Position numbers and translations under genes: made by a program
Shown: positions 45,841 through 57,935 of the stretch, piece by piece
How positions within the stretch are numbered: position 1 is the stretch's first letter
Layout of the letters: every line of letters begins with the position of its first letter
Notes under the pieces: generated by a model
What the model saw: the letters and a program-made list of their open reading frames with translations, nothing else
The model's database searches: none
What the model was told of the DNA's origin: nothing
Assembly: GCA_947561585.1 (NCBI GenBank)
Contig: CANNZV010001110.1
Coordinates: 117,781 to 181,780, forward strand
Reading direction: 5' to 3'
From: Caprella mutica
Lineage: Eukaryota > Arthropoda > Malacostraca > Amphipoda > Caprellidae
DNA: 64,000 nt

Positions 45841-47459
45841 AGTTGTTTTAACACACGTGAAAACATGAATATAGTCTAACCAACTCATGTAATAAATAGA
45901 ACCAAAGCATAATAATTAAATATGAGTAAAAAAATAGTTAATTAATTAGCAAACCAAGTGATTATTCACCCAATTGTCATTAATCTGAAATGTTTTCACT
46001 GAACACTTTAGAGTTCAAATTAGTCAGTTCTTCATCAAAGCGATTGCTATTTAATTTCCAAATTGACTAACTTATTCATTAGGGTGAAAGCCTTGGCAGA
46101 CAAAATTATTCTAAACACATGCGGAAGTTAAAAATACATTTCTATTTTCACTCCGATGTTTGATCTGTTTAATATAGTGAGTGCATTTCAAACTATTTTA
46201 TCTTTATCATTTTATTTGTTCAGTAGTTAATGACCTAATCACTAACTTTAATTAGTTATATTTAAGCCCTTTCCATACTGAGACTCATTTTTTTATGATT
46301 TTTTTTTATTAGAAAGCATTTTATTTTAGAGTCACAATAACTAATAGTATTTAATAACTATAAAAAAATACATTTGCACGTACGCGAAACAAAGCGGAAA
46401 TTTCCGTCCTGTTCCATTCTTAAAATGTTAAAATAGCATATAATTACATGTCTACAGCAGATGCCGTCAAGAGGGATAGGGTCAAAATTTCATTATATAT
46501 TATTTTACCAATTTTCTTTTTTATCGCATATACTATATACATATACAATGAATGCTACATGCGATAGGCACTGCACGTGGTTTTCAATATAAATATATAG
46601 AGGAACTTTATTCCTTTTTTTCAATTTTTAAATCTATTGGATGAGATTTAGATATATAAAATTTTATATAATTTAATTTTTTTTATTTAACTGCAAAAAA
46701 TGTAAAAACTCAACATTTAAGTAAGCTATTAAAATTAAATATTGCACAAAAATAGCAGGTATCGAATTGTATCTGAAAAATCACGAATATTAGATAGCAT
46801 CTTAATGCTATTAGTACCACAATTATGAGAAGACCAAACAAAAATTATGAGTACAGATTGATGACAGTTCTAGTGAATAACGTCAAAAAGTAAGAATATC
46901 GTAATGTATAATCTTTGTCCAGTTCATTTCTTGTTTTTTGTCAATTTAATCCTGTCAAATAAATCAAATTTAAGAGATCCTTGATCCTTTTTTATTCTTT
47001 TATTTTTGAAAAGATGAATTGGATGCAGTTTATTAATACGAATAGAAACTAATTTTGTTATTGTTGAATAAAATAGTAGGTTATAATAATTTATAAAATA
47101 ATAGACAAATAACAAACAAATGATTTCGGAATTAATAGACGTTAAGATAAACCTAGTATTTATTGTTATTCCATTTATACAATGATAATTTATAATTATA
47201 TCCTTGAATAACATTTAATATGAGTTTAGTTTAAAATATACATTGGTGATAATGCATACATTTTACAAAATTTTAATGTTGATACATTACAGTTGAATTA
47301 GATCATCGTAATATATTCATTCTAAATCATACCGGAAGATGTCATGATTTTAATTTACATAATTCAATTAACAGTATGTATATTAGTACAGATCAAATAT
47401 ATTTTTAACATTTATAATCGCATTATAAATCTACTCCATTAAGCTTAATATGACAAATT
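45841..47459. other. AT-rich non-coding stretch
   Basis: No gene recognised; a 96-codon minus ORF at 47214-46924 is Asn/Ile/Leu-rich, as expected from AT-rich DNA. Confidence 0.45.
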
Positions 47460-48073
47460 GAAATGAGAGGAAATTGTACCACCAGAAATGCAGTAACTTC
47501 AAATAAGAGGAAATTGTACCACCAGAAATGCAGGTAACTTCAAATAAGAGGAAATTGTACCACCAGAAATGTAGGTAACTTCAAATAAGAGGAAATTCTA
47601 CCACCAGAAATGCAGTAACTTCAAATAAGAGGAAATTATACCACCAGAAATGCAGGTAACTTCAAATAAGAGGAAATTCTACCACCAGAAATGTAGGTAA
47701 CTTCAAATAAGAGGAAATTCTACCACCAGAAATGCAGTAACTTCAAATAAGAGGAAATTATACCACCAGAAATGCAGGTAACTTCAAATAAGAGGAAATT
47801 CTACCACCAGAAATGTAGGTAACTTCAAATAAGAGGAAATTCTACCACCAGAAATGCAGTAACTTCAAATAAGAGGAAATTATACCACCAGAAATGCAGG
47901 TAACTTCAAATAAGAGGAAATTCTACCACCAGATATGCAGGTAACTTCAAATAAGAGGAAATTGTACCACCAGAAATGCAGGTAACTTCAAATAAGAGGA
48001 AATTCTACCACCAGAAATGCAGGTAACTTCAAATAAGAGGAAATTATACCACCAGAAATGCAGGTAACTTCAA
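47460..48073 (+). repeat. 41 bp tandem repeat, 15 copies, with trimer higher-order pattern
   Basis: Unit AAGAGGAAATTGTACCACCA followed by GAAATGCAGGTAACTTCAAAT. A 40 bp variant has GCAGTAAC. From about 47590 to 47900 the variants cycle in threes (ATTATACC, ATTCTACC with TGTAGG, ATTCTACC with GCAGTAAC), giving a 122 bp higher-order unit. Most units contain CAGGTAACT, a good match to a splice donor. Confidence 0.95.
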
Positions 48074-48250
48074 TTCTCCCCATTGAAACACGAGGCAATT
48101 TTCCAGACGAATGTTTCTGCATCCAATCATTAGCAACAATTTAAAAGTTTCAATTTGCCATATTCTGCCAACTGGAAGCCTCCTAGCGGTGGTCATCAAC
48201 GTTTCAAAAGGTTTATTTGCGGAGTTCAGGAACGCGGAATTGGCTTTTTA
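48074..48250. promoter_or_regulatory. Candidate conserved non-coding block next to the 41 bp array
   Basis: Non-repetitive and less AT-rich: CTGCCAACTGGAAGCCTCCTAG, then CGGTGGTCATCAACG and TTTGCGGAGTTCAGGAACGC. No ORF. Function is unknown; composition is the only evidence. Confidence 0.2.
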
Positions 48251-49205
48251 TAAAAGTTGATTTTAGTGAAGTTTTTTTGATTGAAGTGTTTTATTGATGG
48301 TAAACTATTAGCAAGAAATAAAACACATCGAACATTTTTAATTATTCTTAATGTTAATAGGTTTATAACAATGAGCATATAATCAAAATAAAATATATGT
48401 AAATGTGATTCATTCTTTAATATTTTTAATACAGTTCATTTAACTCAAGCTACACAATTCCATTAACAATTTTCAAATATTCCTTATCCTTTTGCTATTT
48501 ATTTTCCGTTCATATATTTATACTTGGGTAATGAAATAGAAACAAATTCATAAGAGTAAGAACAATCATTAATAAAAACTTGGATGCAATTCCCCTTATT
48601 AATAGCAAAGTTAGAGCAGCTTTTCTCTCCGCATATTTAATATCAGGGAACTTTTATTGCAATGTCACCGTTAGACGAGTTGCTAAACTTCTGCAATTGA
48701 AATAAAAGTTAAAGAAAAGAACGAATGTCACTAATGAAAATTGAGATACTGGAATAATTAAAATTATTTCCTAAAATTATTTGTATTCCAGATTGTCAAT
48801 AAAAAAATACTACACTTCCAAATTCAAAATTATGATTCATTTCTAAATCAAGAAACTGTGAAGTGCACTAGAATGATGAAGATCGGCCTCTGGTTCTACT
48901 GCGGCGATTTTCATCTCTTGTACAAAAAATCCTAGTAAATATAATGCTGGTCTCAGTCACCAAATTTTTATTTACTTTTACCAACCTTAATAAATCACCA
49001 AAACATTATTTGATTATATAACAGAAAGTCAATGAAAAAATATAATGAGATTTATATTCGGCCCCTATATTTATTTATCCTCTATATTATTATTTATATC
49101 ATGACTAAGCTAATAGTTCATAAAATGAACCATTTCGGTCACCATTTATATCATTTGCCTCTTCCGACTGGAATAAATCATCAAAATTGCGCCATTGGAA
49201 GAGAA
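48251..49205. other. AT-rich non-coding stretch
   Basis: No feature recognised. Confidence 0.4.
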
Positions 49206-49422
49206 ATGACTTGGATTATACATCCTCTGGATTGAAACCATCACTGCTTATTCTAGTAAAAAGAGTATTTCAACTGGGAGAGAATGGAGTGAATTTAGTT
49301 ATTTTAGTCCCATTGAATGGAAATGAAAACAGTATAATTAAAAATGTATAAGAATATATATAAGAACTTGGATTATCCTCTGAATTGAAACCATCACTGC
49401 TTATTTTTTTTTTGAATATGTA
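49206..49422 (+). repeat. Two-copy direct repeat, about 50 bp units, period about 160 bp
   Basis: CTTGGATTAT, CCTCTGGATTGAAACCATCA and CTGCTTATT occur near 49210-49252 and again near 49369-49405 with small differences. Confidence 0.75.
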
Positions 49423-49589
49423 TTCTTTGGATTGGAAATTCATTTTTTTTATAAGATTATAAAATTTATTCATTATTAACAAAAAACCATCAAAAAAAAT
49501 AAATATGAACAGTTTTGTTTTATATGGGAAAATTTTTTAATTGGATAATAGTAATGAAGAGATCTTAGTTATAAAATCCAATTATATAT

Positions 49590-50215
49590 TACAACTAGAT
49601 TATGTGCACTGGTAGAGCGCATACCTTCGCCTCCGCTTGCTTTGACCCGTGATCTCCCAAAATTTAAGAAACTGCTAACTGGATAATAACCAAACGTCCC
49701 ACCGAGTTTCATGCAATATGGTACAATACTTTTTGAGTTATTAAGTTATAAATGACCTTGACCTTGACCTTTGACTGGATCACTCCCAAAATTATATCAG
49801 ATAGTTCCTGGGCATTGACTAATCGTCCCATCAAATTTCAGACAATTTGGTTGAATACTTTTTCAGTTATTGAGTTATAAATGGCCTTGATCTTGATCTT
49901 TGACCTTTAACCTGATCACTCCCAAAATCTAACAAAATAGTTTCTGTGAATTAATCAATCGTCCCACCAAGTTTCATGCAATATGGTTCAATACTTTTTA
50001 AGTTATGAATGACCATGACCTTGACCTTAGACCGAGTCGGTCCCAAAATTCTACCAGCAGGTCACTGGACATGGACCAATCATTTCATCAAATTTCAGGC
50101 AATTTGGTCGAACACTTTTTCAGTTAAGCGAATAACAAGATGATAAATAAATAAATATATAAATGCCGATGAAAATATGACCTCTCCGCATTCTGCGAAG
50201 GTAATCATAGAGAGA
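49590..50215 (+). mobile_element. Repeat element with about 130 bp alternating units and TGACCTTGACC runs
   Basis: Four units (markers near 49695, 49826, 49960 and 50081) alternate between type A (CCACCGAGTTTCATGCAATA) and type B (CCATCAAATTTCAGACAATT). Each is followed by TGAATACTTTTTCAGTTATT-like and ATGACCTTGACCTTGACC-like sequence. The left edge has GCACTGGTAGAGCGCATACC, like a tRNA A box; no B box follows. TACCTTCGC near 49622 and its inverted partner GCGAAGGTA near 50197 suggest short inverted ends. Similar TGACCTTGACC repeats are widespread in invertebrate genomes; classification is uncertain. Confidence 0.6.
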
Positions 50216-51177
50216 TTGATATATATTAATTATATTGTTACCACATGTCTGATTGTCTTTATAACAATATTGTAACAATAGTGATGAATGTATTTACAGT
50301 CAAGGATATGTTTACCGTATGAAAATGTCACAAATTACAGTTTCCTAATTCCCTGTTACTTTCATATCTTGAAAATTTGTCATCCTGCAGCCTGACCAAT
50401 TATAAAATATCTACAATTATCAATATTAGCTAATTTCATCTGTGCAAATTTTATATTTGTTACCTGCCAAAAATAATTACGGATCCCCTTTTTTAATGTA
50501 CATCACTGTGTGTTTATAATACCTTTATTGCTTTATATCTGTTTTATTCGGTGAAACTAATCAGGTGAACTAGTTTTGATTTGATTTTATACCTTTTTAA
50601 GTTACAATAATCATTATCTGTTAAGCATTTAAACTTACCAAGAGTCATAATAAACTTAATATTTTTTCTATTTTTCTAATTTGAACCGCCAATGTTACAA
50701 TATATCAAATATCTATCTACTTTGTTTTTGTACATAGGCACAGTAAGCTCTATGTCCTCTTCAAGCATATGGTAACAATTCTTTTTATTTGTTCTATTGA
50801 ACACGTAATCCACTGTGATATTAATTATCGAACTTTTTAATTAATTAATACACAATAACAGTAACCAGGTTCTCTCCCCAAATTCTTCCCTAATCGCTAA
50901 TAATTATTGCATTACTAAACTTTTTCACTCTGATTAAGTTTGTCATAAGTTTCGAGATTACTGGATTAGATTTTTAATTTCATTGAGTACTAACTTGTAT
51001 AAAATTAGTTTGAAACTTTGGTCATCCTGGGAGATTTGGAACTGATTGCTAGGAGGCTATTTCACATTTTTGTACCTTATTGTGACTCTTCCTCAGTCAG
51101 ATTATACTCTTTAAGAAATTATTATATAAGGATTTAATATTCAGTGATATTATTTCATGAATTAAGATGGGGTGCAG
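50216..51177. other. AT-rich non-coding stretch
   Basis: No feature recognised. Confidence 0.45.
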
Positions 51178-51534
51178 TTTTATTTTCATGTAAAATTTAT
51201 TTTCAAGTAAAATTTATTTTCATGTAAAATTTATTTTCATGTAAAATTTATTTTCATGTAAAATTTATTTTCATGTAAAATTTATTTTCATGTACAATTT
51301 ATTTTCATGTAAAATATTTTCCATGTACAATTTATTTTCATGAACAATTTATTTTCGTGAACAATTTATTTTCGTGAACAATTTATTTTAATGTAAAATT
51401 TATTTTCATGTAAAATTTATTTTCATGTAAAATTTATTTTCATGTAAAATTTATTTTCATGTAAAATTTATTTTCAAGTACAATTTATTTTCATGTAAAA
51501 TTTATTTTCAAGTACAATTTATTTTCATGTAAAA
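51178..51534 (+). repeat. 17 bp tandem repeat, about 21 copies
   Basis: Unit TTTATTTTCATGTAAAA with variants (CAAGT, CGTGAAC, GTACAA) clustered in the middle. Each unit holds TTTTCATGTAAAA, an imperfect palindrome around CATG. Confidence 0.95.
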
Positions 51535-53104
51535 GGGGTCATTAAATCGGATAATAATATCATTAGGAATAATGCTATATTGATTAGATATTGATACTAT
51601 ATTATAAGAGTGTTAAATACTTTGACAATATGTATCTATGCTAAATTATATATTATGACTAAATACTTTGAATATACGTTTATTCACACAATATCTAAGT
51701 ATTTTTATGTACCGTAAAACTAAAATAATACTGACTAAGAGCATCGTTTATCATCTACTAATTGACACGAACACATTTTCCCGAACTAAAAATGGAATAT
51801 AATCAATTTCTCACACCTGAGTGAGATTTAAACCTATTGCAGTTAATTCTCTAAGATGTTACAGGACAGAGAGGATAATGCATTTAATATATTAGATGTA
51901 ATACATGCATTCAGCGTTTGGAAATTATATAATAACTTATATCTTCTCACTTTATTTGTAATATTAATAATGAAGAGCTTATGAAATAATTGAGTGATAT
52001 TAATTTATATTAAAAGAAGAATATCAATTATATTATTTGGCTTCAATTTATAAATTCGCTCTATCAGTATCATTCTTTCGATTTGGTCACTTTAGTTATA
52101 TTTTACTTAAAACTACTTGATAATACTACCATGATTTTACTGATAATAAAACTATATCTATAGCATATATAAATGAGTAAATCAACATTCATTTTATGTG
52201 AATATTTTCAACAATGATCAGTTTTCAAAGGCCATTTTTTGAATATCTGACATGTGAATTACGTCACTGTTTACACGGAGGATGACGCCTGTGTTGACTC
52301 TGATTGCTTTCTTCACTTAGTGAGATTACTGAACAGCTGTCACCGGTGTGCTAACCAGGGAGTTGAACTTGTTTCTTGAATGTCCTCTCTAGTAAAACAA
52401 TTTAACCAATTAGAGGAAGTATAAGAGAGCTTCTAAAAACTTCTAAAAAAATACTTATTTAGTTTGCTATGTAGATTGATAAGTTATTATCACATAATAT
52501 GGTAATAAATGGTTGGCCAGATATCTTTGCTAAATATAAATGTATATATGAGAGATAGAATGTTCCTTTGAGTCTAAATTTCAAGGATGCAAGTATACAG
52601 TTTATTCAAGAACACTCAAACATTTGATACAAAAGTCATCATTTTGGCAAAAAACACATGAAAAATGGAATATTATTAAATTTGAGTCAACTTTGAGCCA
52701 AGTGATTGCCCCAAATTAAATGGCTCCAATCAACGATTTCCAATGATCTATTTGATATGCAAACCTGATTACTTTATTAATATCAGGAGTAACTAAACTG
52801 CCAAGTCGTGTCCACAAAGTACGCTTAGAGTCATATATGACAATGACTAAACACAACAAATGGTGGTGTATTTAGCTGTGCAAGAAATGAAGGTTCTATA
52901 TTAGAAATGCAAATGAGTTCATTTCAGCAGCATGAAGATTTAGAAGAACAAAAGGAAGATGATGGCAGGCGCTACGGTATGAAACCATTAATTGTGTTCA
53001 AACTCTGATGTCAAGAATTATTTTAATTTAGTGTGCTGTTGTTTTTAATGGAAAAAATCATCTTTTTAAACCAACAAAGTGTGTCATTTTTGTAGTGATG
53101 ATTA
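51535..53104. other. AT-rich non-coding stretch
   Basis: No gene recognised. A less AT-rich patch at 52260-52390 (ACAGCTGTCACCGGTGTGC) is unexplained. Confidence 0.45.
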
Positions 53105-53971
53105 TTAACCCCTCATGCCCAATAGCGACATATATATGTCCCCTTCAAATGATATTTTTGCCTAGGTGTTTTCCTCAAACGATCAGGGAAACACTAATGT
53201 ACGCTAACATTAATAGAGCACAATAATTATTGTGATTTTATTAAAATCTATTTTTATTGTTTAATATGTTTTATTTACCCATATACCTCAATTTTTATGA
53301 AGCTCAAAAAATTATCTTGCATATAGGGTTAGGGATTTTAAATATGTAAAATTTGGAATAATAAATAAATAGTGATTATAAATTTTTGAGTTAACCGAAT
53401 ATGCTTTATAACAACAATCTGAATAAATGAACCTTATGTAACATTTAAGATGTAAAATGTATTTAATAACTAAATAAATTGAAGCAAAAATCAAACAATT
53501 ATGTATTATCAGTAAACCTATGGCAATAATCGATTTGTCATTATCACTTAAACTACTATTTGTGATTCTATCACAAAGCTGGAAAGAATGACATATACCA
53601 AAAGTTCTTCAATTCACAACACTGCTTGTGCCAAAAGGTGACTAGTGGAAGAAGAACACATTGGGGAATTAAAGTGAAATTTCTATATTCTTCTTACCAG
53701 CTTCCTACAGCAAGATAATATATTTTCAATATGATTTATGCGAGGAAAGATGGAGTGAGTTTTCCAGACCCATCTATAAGGTTTCAGTTAATTAAATTAG
53801 ACTATATTATATTAGAATTAGTATATTTACTTCAAGATATTAAATTGAAATGTATTAACAGATCGGTAATATTTACCATAATTAAATTGATTCATCTGGA
53901 TTGATTGAACAAATAGATTTACCTGAATAAAATAAATAGATAAACCTTAATAGAATAAAAGAAGGGGTTAA
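53105..53971. mobile_element. Possible TTAA-flanked element (weak)
   Basis: TTAACCCCTCATGCCC at 53105 and AAGGGGTTAA ending at 53971 form inverted ends of nine matching bases on TTAA sites, the layout of piggyBac-type elements. The match stops after CCCCT and the inside has no transposase, so chance is quite possible. Confidence 0.2.
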
Positions 53972-54345
53972 TAAATAAATAGTTAATTCGTAACTTATCT
54001 TCACGATTTTTACTAAAATAAATAATATTTGTAATTACATACATATTAAAAAATCGTACCTTTCTTTCAATAGAACATCATATTTTTACTATATGGAATT
54101 AAACATAAAATATTCAGTTCTAATAATAATACTCTGTCTTACACTTACTCGTAAAAACACAGGGGGACAGACATTGGTGCTAAGCAGATGAACATATATA
54201 AAATGTCAGGCGGAGCACTTTACGCTGTTTATGAGGCCCTATTGCTCGTCAATGGAGTGTTAGTCTGGATGTAACTCAGTTTATAGCCACTCTGACACAC
54301 AGGGATGGAAGAACTGTGTCCTTTGCCTATTGTTAATGTGGCCTC
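53972..54345. other. Non-coding stretch
   Basis: Nothing certain. A less AT-rich patch at 54150-54330 contains CGCTGTTTATGAGGCCC, faintly similar in reverse to GCGCCTCATAAAG near 45077. Confidence 0.35.
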
Positions 54346-54680
54346 TGAGTGGAGAGTGGTGAGTGGTGAGGAGAGTGGTGAGGAGAGTGGAGTGGTGAGT
54401 GGAGAGTGGAGTGGTGAGGAGAGTGGTGAGTGGAGTGGAGAGTGCCATGGTGAGTGAGGTGGTTTGGAGAGTGATGCGAGGAGAGTGGTGAGTGGAGTGG
54501 TGTGGAGAGTAGTGAATATAGTGGTGAATGGAGTGATGAGTGGTGAATAGAGTGGTTTGTATTTAGAGTGGTGAATAGAGAGGTGTGGACAGTGGTGAGT
54601 GGAGTAGAGAGTGGTGAGTGGAGTGAAGAGTGGTGAATAGAGTGGTGAATAGAGTGGTTTGGAGAGTGGTGATAAGTGGA
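54346..54680 (+). repeat. GA/GT-rich minisatellite, GAGTGGTGA words
   Basis: Irregular 5-, 9- and 11-base units of GAGTGG, GAGAGTGGTGA and GAATAGAGTGG. No cytosine in most of it on the plus strand. The 171-codon minus-strand ORF at 54848-54333 (HHSPLHSP repeats) is created by this tract and is not supported as a gene. Confidence 0.9.
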
Positions 54681-54839
54681 CCCAATATTATCAATCGTAA
54701 AATTAAATGATTTTACATTAAACATTACGAAATAGTATTCAAAAAAGAGTTTAGAATTAAATATCTGCTGATGTATAACTATATTAAGTTTGTATTCAGT
54801 ACAAGATATTTTTCCAATTATTTTTCTATCAAAATAACA

Positions 54840-55130
54840 GATTTTCATGAAAACGTGAACAACTGAAAAATTCTTGAATTATCGTCAGTAATTTCCAATC
54901 TTCTAACAAATTCCCACATTTTAAGAAGATGTTCATGCAATTTTGAGTTCTTAGAATCCTGATGACGTGATTTAGCTCCCGAATGGCAAAAATTTGGCCG
55001 AATTGCAAGCGGGGATTTTTTTCTCGTGAGAGAATCAAAAATTAGTGAAGAGAAAATATGTTTAGAACCTGCGGCAGTCAGTGTGAAAATATTGAGCAGT
55101 TGGAAATTAAATAAAGAAGATAAAAACAAA
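54840..55130 (-). other. GC-richer island with minus-strand ORFs, identity unknown
   Basis: ORFs of 69 and 94 codons overlap in two frames. Words around CCGCTTGCAATTCGG and GCCATTCGGGAGC resemble a stretch near 4.98-5.07 kb. Probably an old dispersed repeat. Confidence 0.3.
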
Positions 55131-55686
55131 ATATTTAAGATATATAGATGTATACTGTTCTTAAACTTTGTATATTTTCAATGAAAGCAGCTGCTATTTA
55201 TTATTCTGTAAATAAAATGTCATTAAATATCTTAGTTTATAACGACTTCCCCCTCGTATTAAATCTTTCTTCCTGTTTTAATTTTTAGAAATAAGTTTAT
55301 TTTGTTAAAGAAAATAATCCTTCTGAATGAACATTACTTTCATTATTGCATTTAACTATTCACCACTAAATAATTTATTAAATTAACGGACAAGACCTTT
55401 TTTTTATTTACTTTGAAATAAAAAATAAAAAATATTACTAAATAAATGTATATAATTACCGTTGTTAGCCCTGGTAAAATAATAACCAAAGACATATGAC
55501 TCTTTGTCACCGCTTAAATTCGGTATACAAATTTTCTTTAGTCTGCCAAGATTTACCATCAGTTTTAGAAAAAGAATTGCCATTTTAAGACGGACAAAAG
55601 GAAATTTCTGTACTATATGGGGCAGTTCTCTTACTCAGGACTCTACATTCACTATACAGGAGTCCACTATACAGGAGTTATATAAA
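55131..55686. other. AT-rich non-coding stretch
   Basis: No gene recognised. Just before the mariner element, ACTATACAGGAGT occurs twice in tandem (55650-55680). Confidence 0.4.
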
Positions 55687-56376
55687 CAGGGTGCGAAGAA
55701 AGTCCCCGATCATACATATAAAAATGTTAATTTAATGAGTTGTGATGAATGAAATAAAACAAAACTAATCACGTAATATCTCAATAAACCCATTTAACAG
55801 TTCTACAAATTATTTTTCAATATGACCACCATTTGCGGCGATTACTCTCTCGAGTCTACTTCTGAAGCTCTTTACTGCGGCACGGAACGTTTCTTGGGGA
55901 ATTTTGGACCATTGTCGCTCAAGGGACTTCTTCAGAGTTTCCGTACTATCATGAGCTGTAGCGCACGCTTCCTTCTCCAAGATAGACCACACACAAAAGT
56001 CCAGAGGGTTCAGGTCTGGCGATATAGGAGACCACAATTCCTTCCTCCCAAACGCAGGAAAGTGACGCTCACATCAATTCTGAGTTTTGTTCGCTGTGTG
56101 TGAGGGCGCACCGTCCTGTTGAAAGGTGAAAGGCCTGTCCTTGAATTGCTTCTTCATCTCGACTTGTTCTGGAGTCAAAATATCCTGTAGCTGAATAATA
56201 GCCTCACTTTGACTCATTTTTACAGGAGACCATGTAAATTTATCAAAATTTAGACCTGGAACATTAAAGCCTATGATTATAGGAAGAGAATTAGATATAA
56301 ATGGATAAATTTAGAAAATAAATAACATCTTCAATTTAAAAAGTAAAATTTGATCGGGGACTTTCTCTGCACCCTG
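55687..56376 (-). mobile_element. Internally deleted mariner-type element with both inverted ends
   Basis: Terminal inverted repeats of 26 bp: CAGGGTGCGAAGAAAGTCCC at the left start (55687-55712) and, on the other strand, CAGGGTGCAGAGAAAGTCCC at the right (56351-56376). They match except for a two-base difference. The right end is followed by TA, the expected target duplication; the left neighbour is AA, probably mutated. The element is 690 bp, about half an intact mariner, and holds only the last third of a transposase on the minus strand. Confidence 0.9.
55810..56217 (-). pseudogene. Mariner-type transposase, C-terminal fragment (DD37D, maT-like)
   Basis: The minus-strand frame from ATG 56217 to 55810 encodes about 135 residues with one in-frame TGA (56074-56076). 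Visible are QQDGAPSHTA (second catalytic Asp, codon at 56115-56113) and SPDLNPLDFCVWS (third Asp, codon at 56001-55999), with 37 residues between them: the DD37D spacing of the maT group. The C terminus SRLERVIAANGGHIEK is typical of the family. The N-terminal DNA-binding helices and first catalytic Asp are missing, since only 134 bp separate the ORF start from the right inverted repeat. Family intact proteins are about 340-350 residues. It is a non-functional relic. Confidence 0.9.
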
Positions 56377-57805
56377 TACAATAATAACGTCTATTCCTGT
56401 ACTAAAATACTCGTAGACTGAAGCTTATCTCCCCATCCTGTGTCCTTATCTTCATACCGTCAGGATATCTGACAATATTCCTTTGAATGGTAAGTATGGC
56501 AATACACACATTGTTCCCAGAGTCTATTTTCTTATCCTGCACTCATAGGATGACCAAATGGGATTGGCATCGATGAGTAACTTCTTTCCGAACCAATGTC
56601 ATAAATTGTCCCCATATCTATCGGATACATTATTCATAGGAAATACTTATAAAAAGTTCACCAACATGCTTCTATTATTCGGATAAAAATGCTTATATAA
56701 AGTTAGAATGATAGTTCGAGTTAGAATGATTATAAAGTTATAATTAAAACAATATGCAATTTTTCTATAAAGTTATAATTGAAACCAGGTGTAGCTTTTC
56801 AATAAAATTCACGATTATACATAATAAAAAATCCGACCAATTAACAATAAATGAAATATAATAAATTTATATCTAAATAATAACTATACAACATTAGTAA
56901 TTAAATACTGCAAAATTTCTTATTGAGGGAGAAACATTGAAAAGTTGGAATTTTTAAAATTCGTATTCTGCAAAACATTTTTACATACAAAGTTATATTA
57001 TGCTTTAGAAGGAAACTGAAATGAATGCATTTTTCATTCCAATTGAAGTCGGTTGCAACGATCAATGTAATCATTTCCAGTTTTTCTCGAATAATCATCA
57101 TCAATTCTGAGGCCGAATGCCAGTTCTCCTCGAGTTTGAAAACATCTCTACGCTATTTGGGATAGCGGTTATTTGTCTCAACTTTTCCATCATTAGCGTT
57201 AGAGGCTGGAATAAAATGGTCTGTGTTAGGATAAACAAAAAAGTGAGGGGGAGAACTACCACCGAATGGTAATGATGTAGTCTCATTTCATAGCCTGCTT
57301 AAAATTAAAATATTGAGAAATTAATCATTTAGCCTTCCATGTAAAATTTACTGATGATGATCGCAGAATTTTGCGAATACTATGGTTATTAAATGGGGTA
57401 TTTTTTGTAGTAATTCGTGCTGTTCTTTAATAAAAATGAAGTAAACTTTTTTTTTCATTTCTTGAAAAAAATGTAATTGATAATAATAAAATGATCTAAT
57501 CAATATAAATTTAGACACACTACTTCATCTATTAAAGTGTTCGAAATTTAATAGTTTTTAATTTCAAAATGTTGGGAATACAAGAAAAAATTGCATTTGG
57601 TGTAAGCCGGTTAAAACTTTCACATATACTTTTCTTATACTCTTTATCAAGAAATTCATATCACTCTTTTCGTATTTCCTTTACTAGTACAGTACCTGTT
57701 ACTGAATTTAAATTATATTCAAATGCAAGAATTAATGTATAATTATGGATAAACATATTCTCTCAAAAGCCAAGTATAATTTTTTTAATAATTATTGTCA
57801 ATATT
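56377..57805. other. AT-rich non-coding stretch
   Basis: No gene recognised. Loose duplication of TATAAAGTTAGAATGATAG and TATAAAGTTATAATTAAAAC words at 56696-56790. Confidence 0.45.
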
Positions 57806-57935
57806 ATTGTAGCGCGTGGCCCCGTAGTCATGATACCTCTATAAATGATTTGTTTCTCTTTTTAATATGTATTACTTAATAAAAGCAAATAAAAGTGTGA
57901 CACACGGACAGACGCGGCTCTTATCATAGTATAAA
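57806..57935 (-). repeat. Short dispersed repeat, GCGTGGCCCCGTAGTCATGA to GACAGACGCGGCTC
   Basis: The right part (57895-57931) is the reverse complement of the 45.01 kb fragment. The left part (TAGCGCGTGGCCCCGTAGTC) is GC-rich and abrupt. Probably a short non-autonomous element of about 130 bp; class unknown. Confidence 0.5.

Noticed and set aside
54333..54848. 171-codon minus-strand ORF with His/Ser/Pro repeats
   Set aside because: It is generated by the GAGTGGTGA minisatellite; the non-repeat part has no domain, splice or promoter support.
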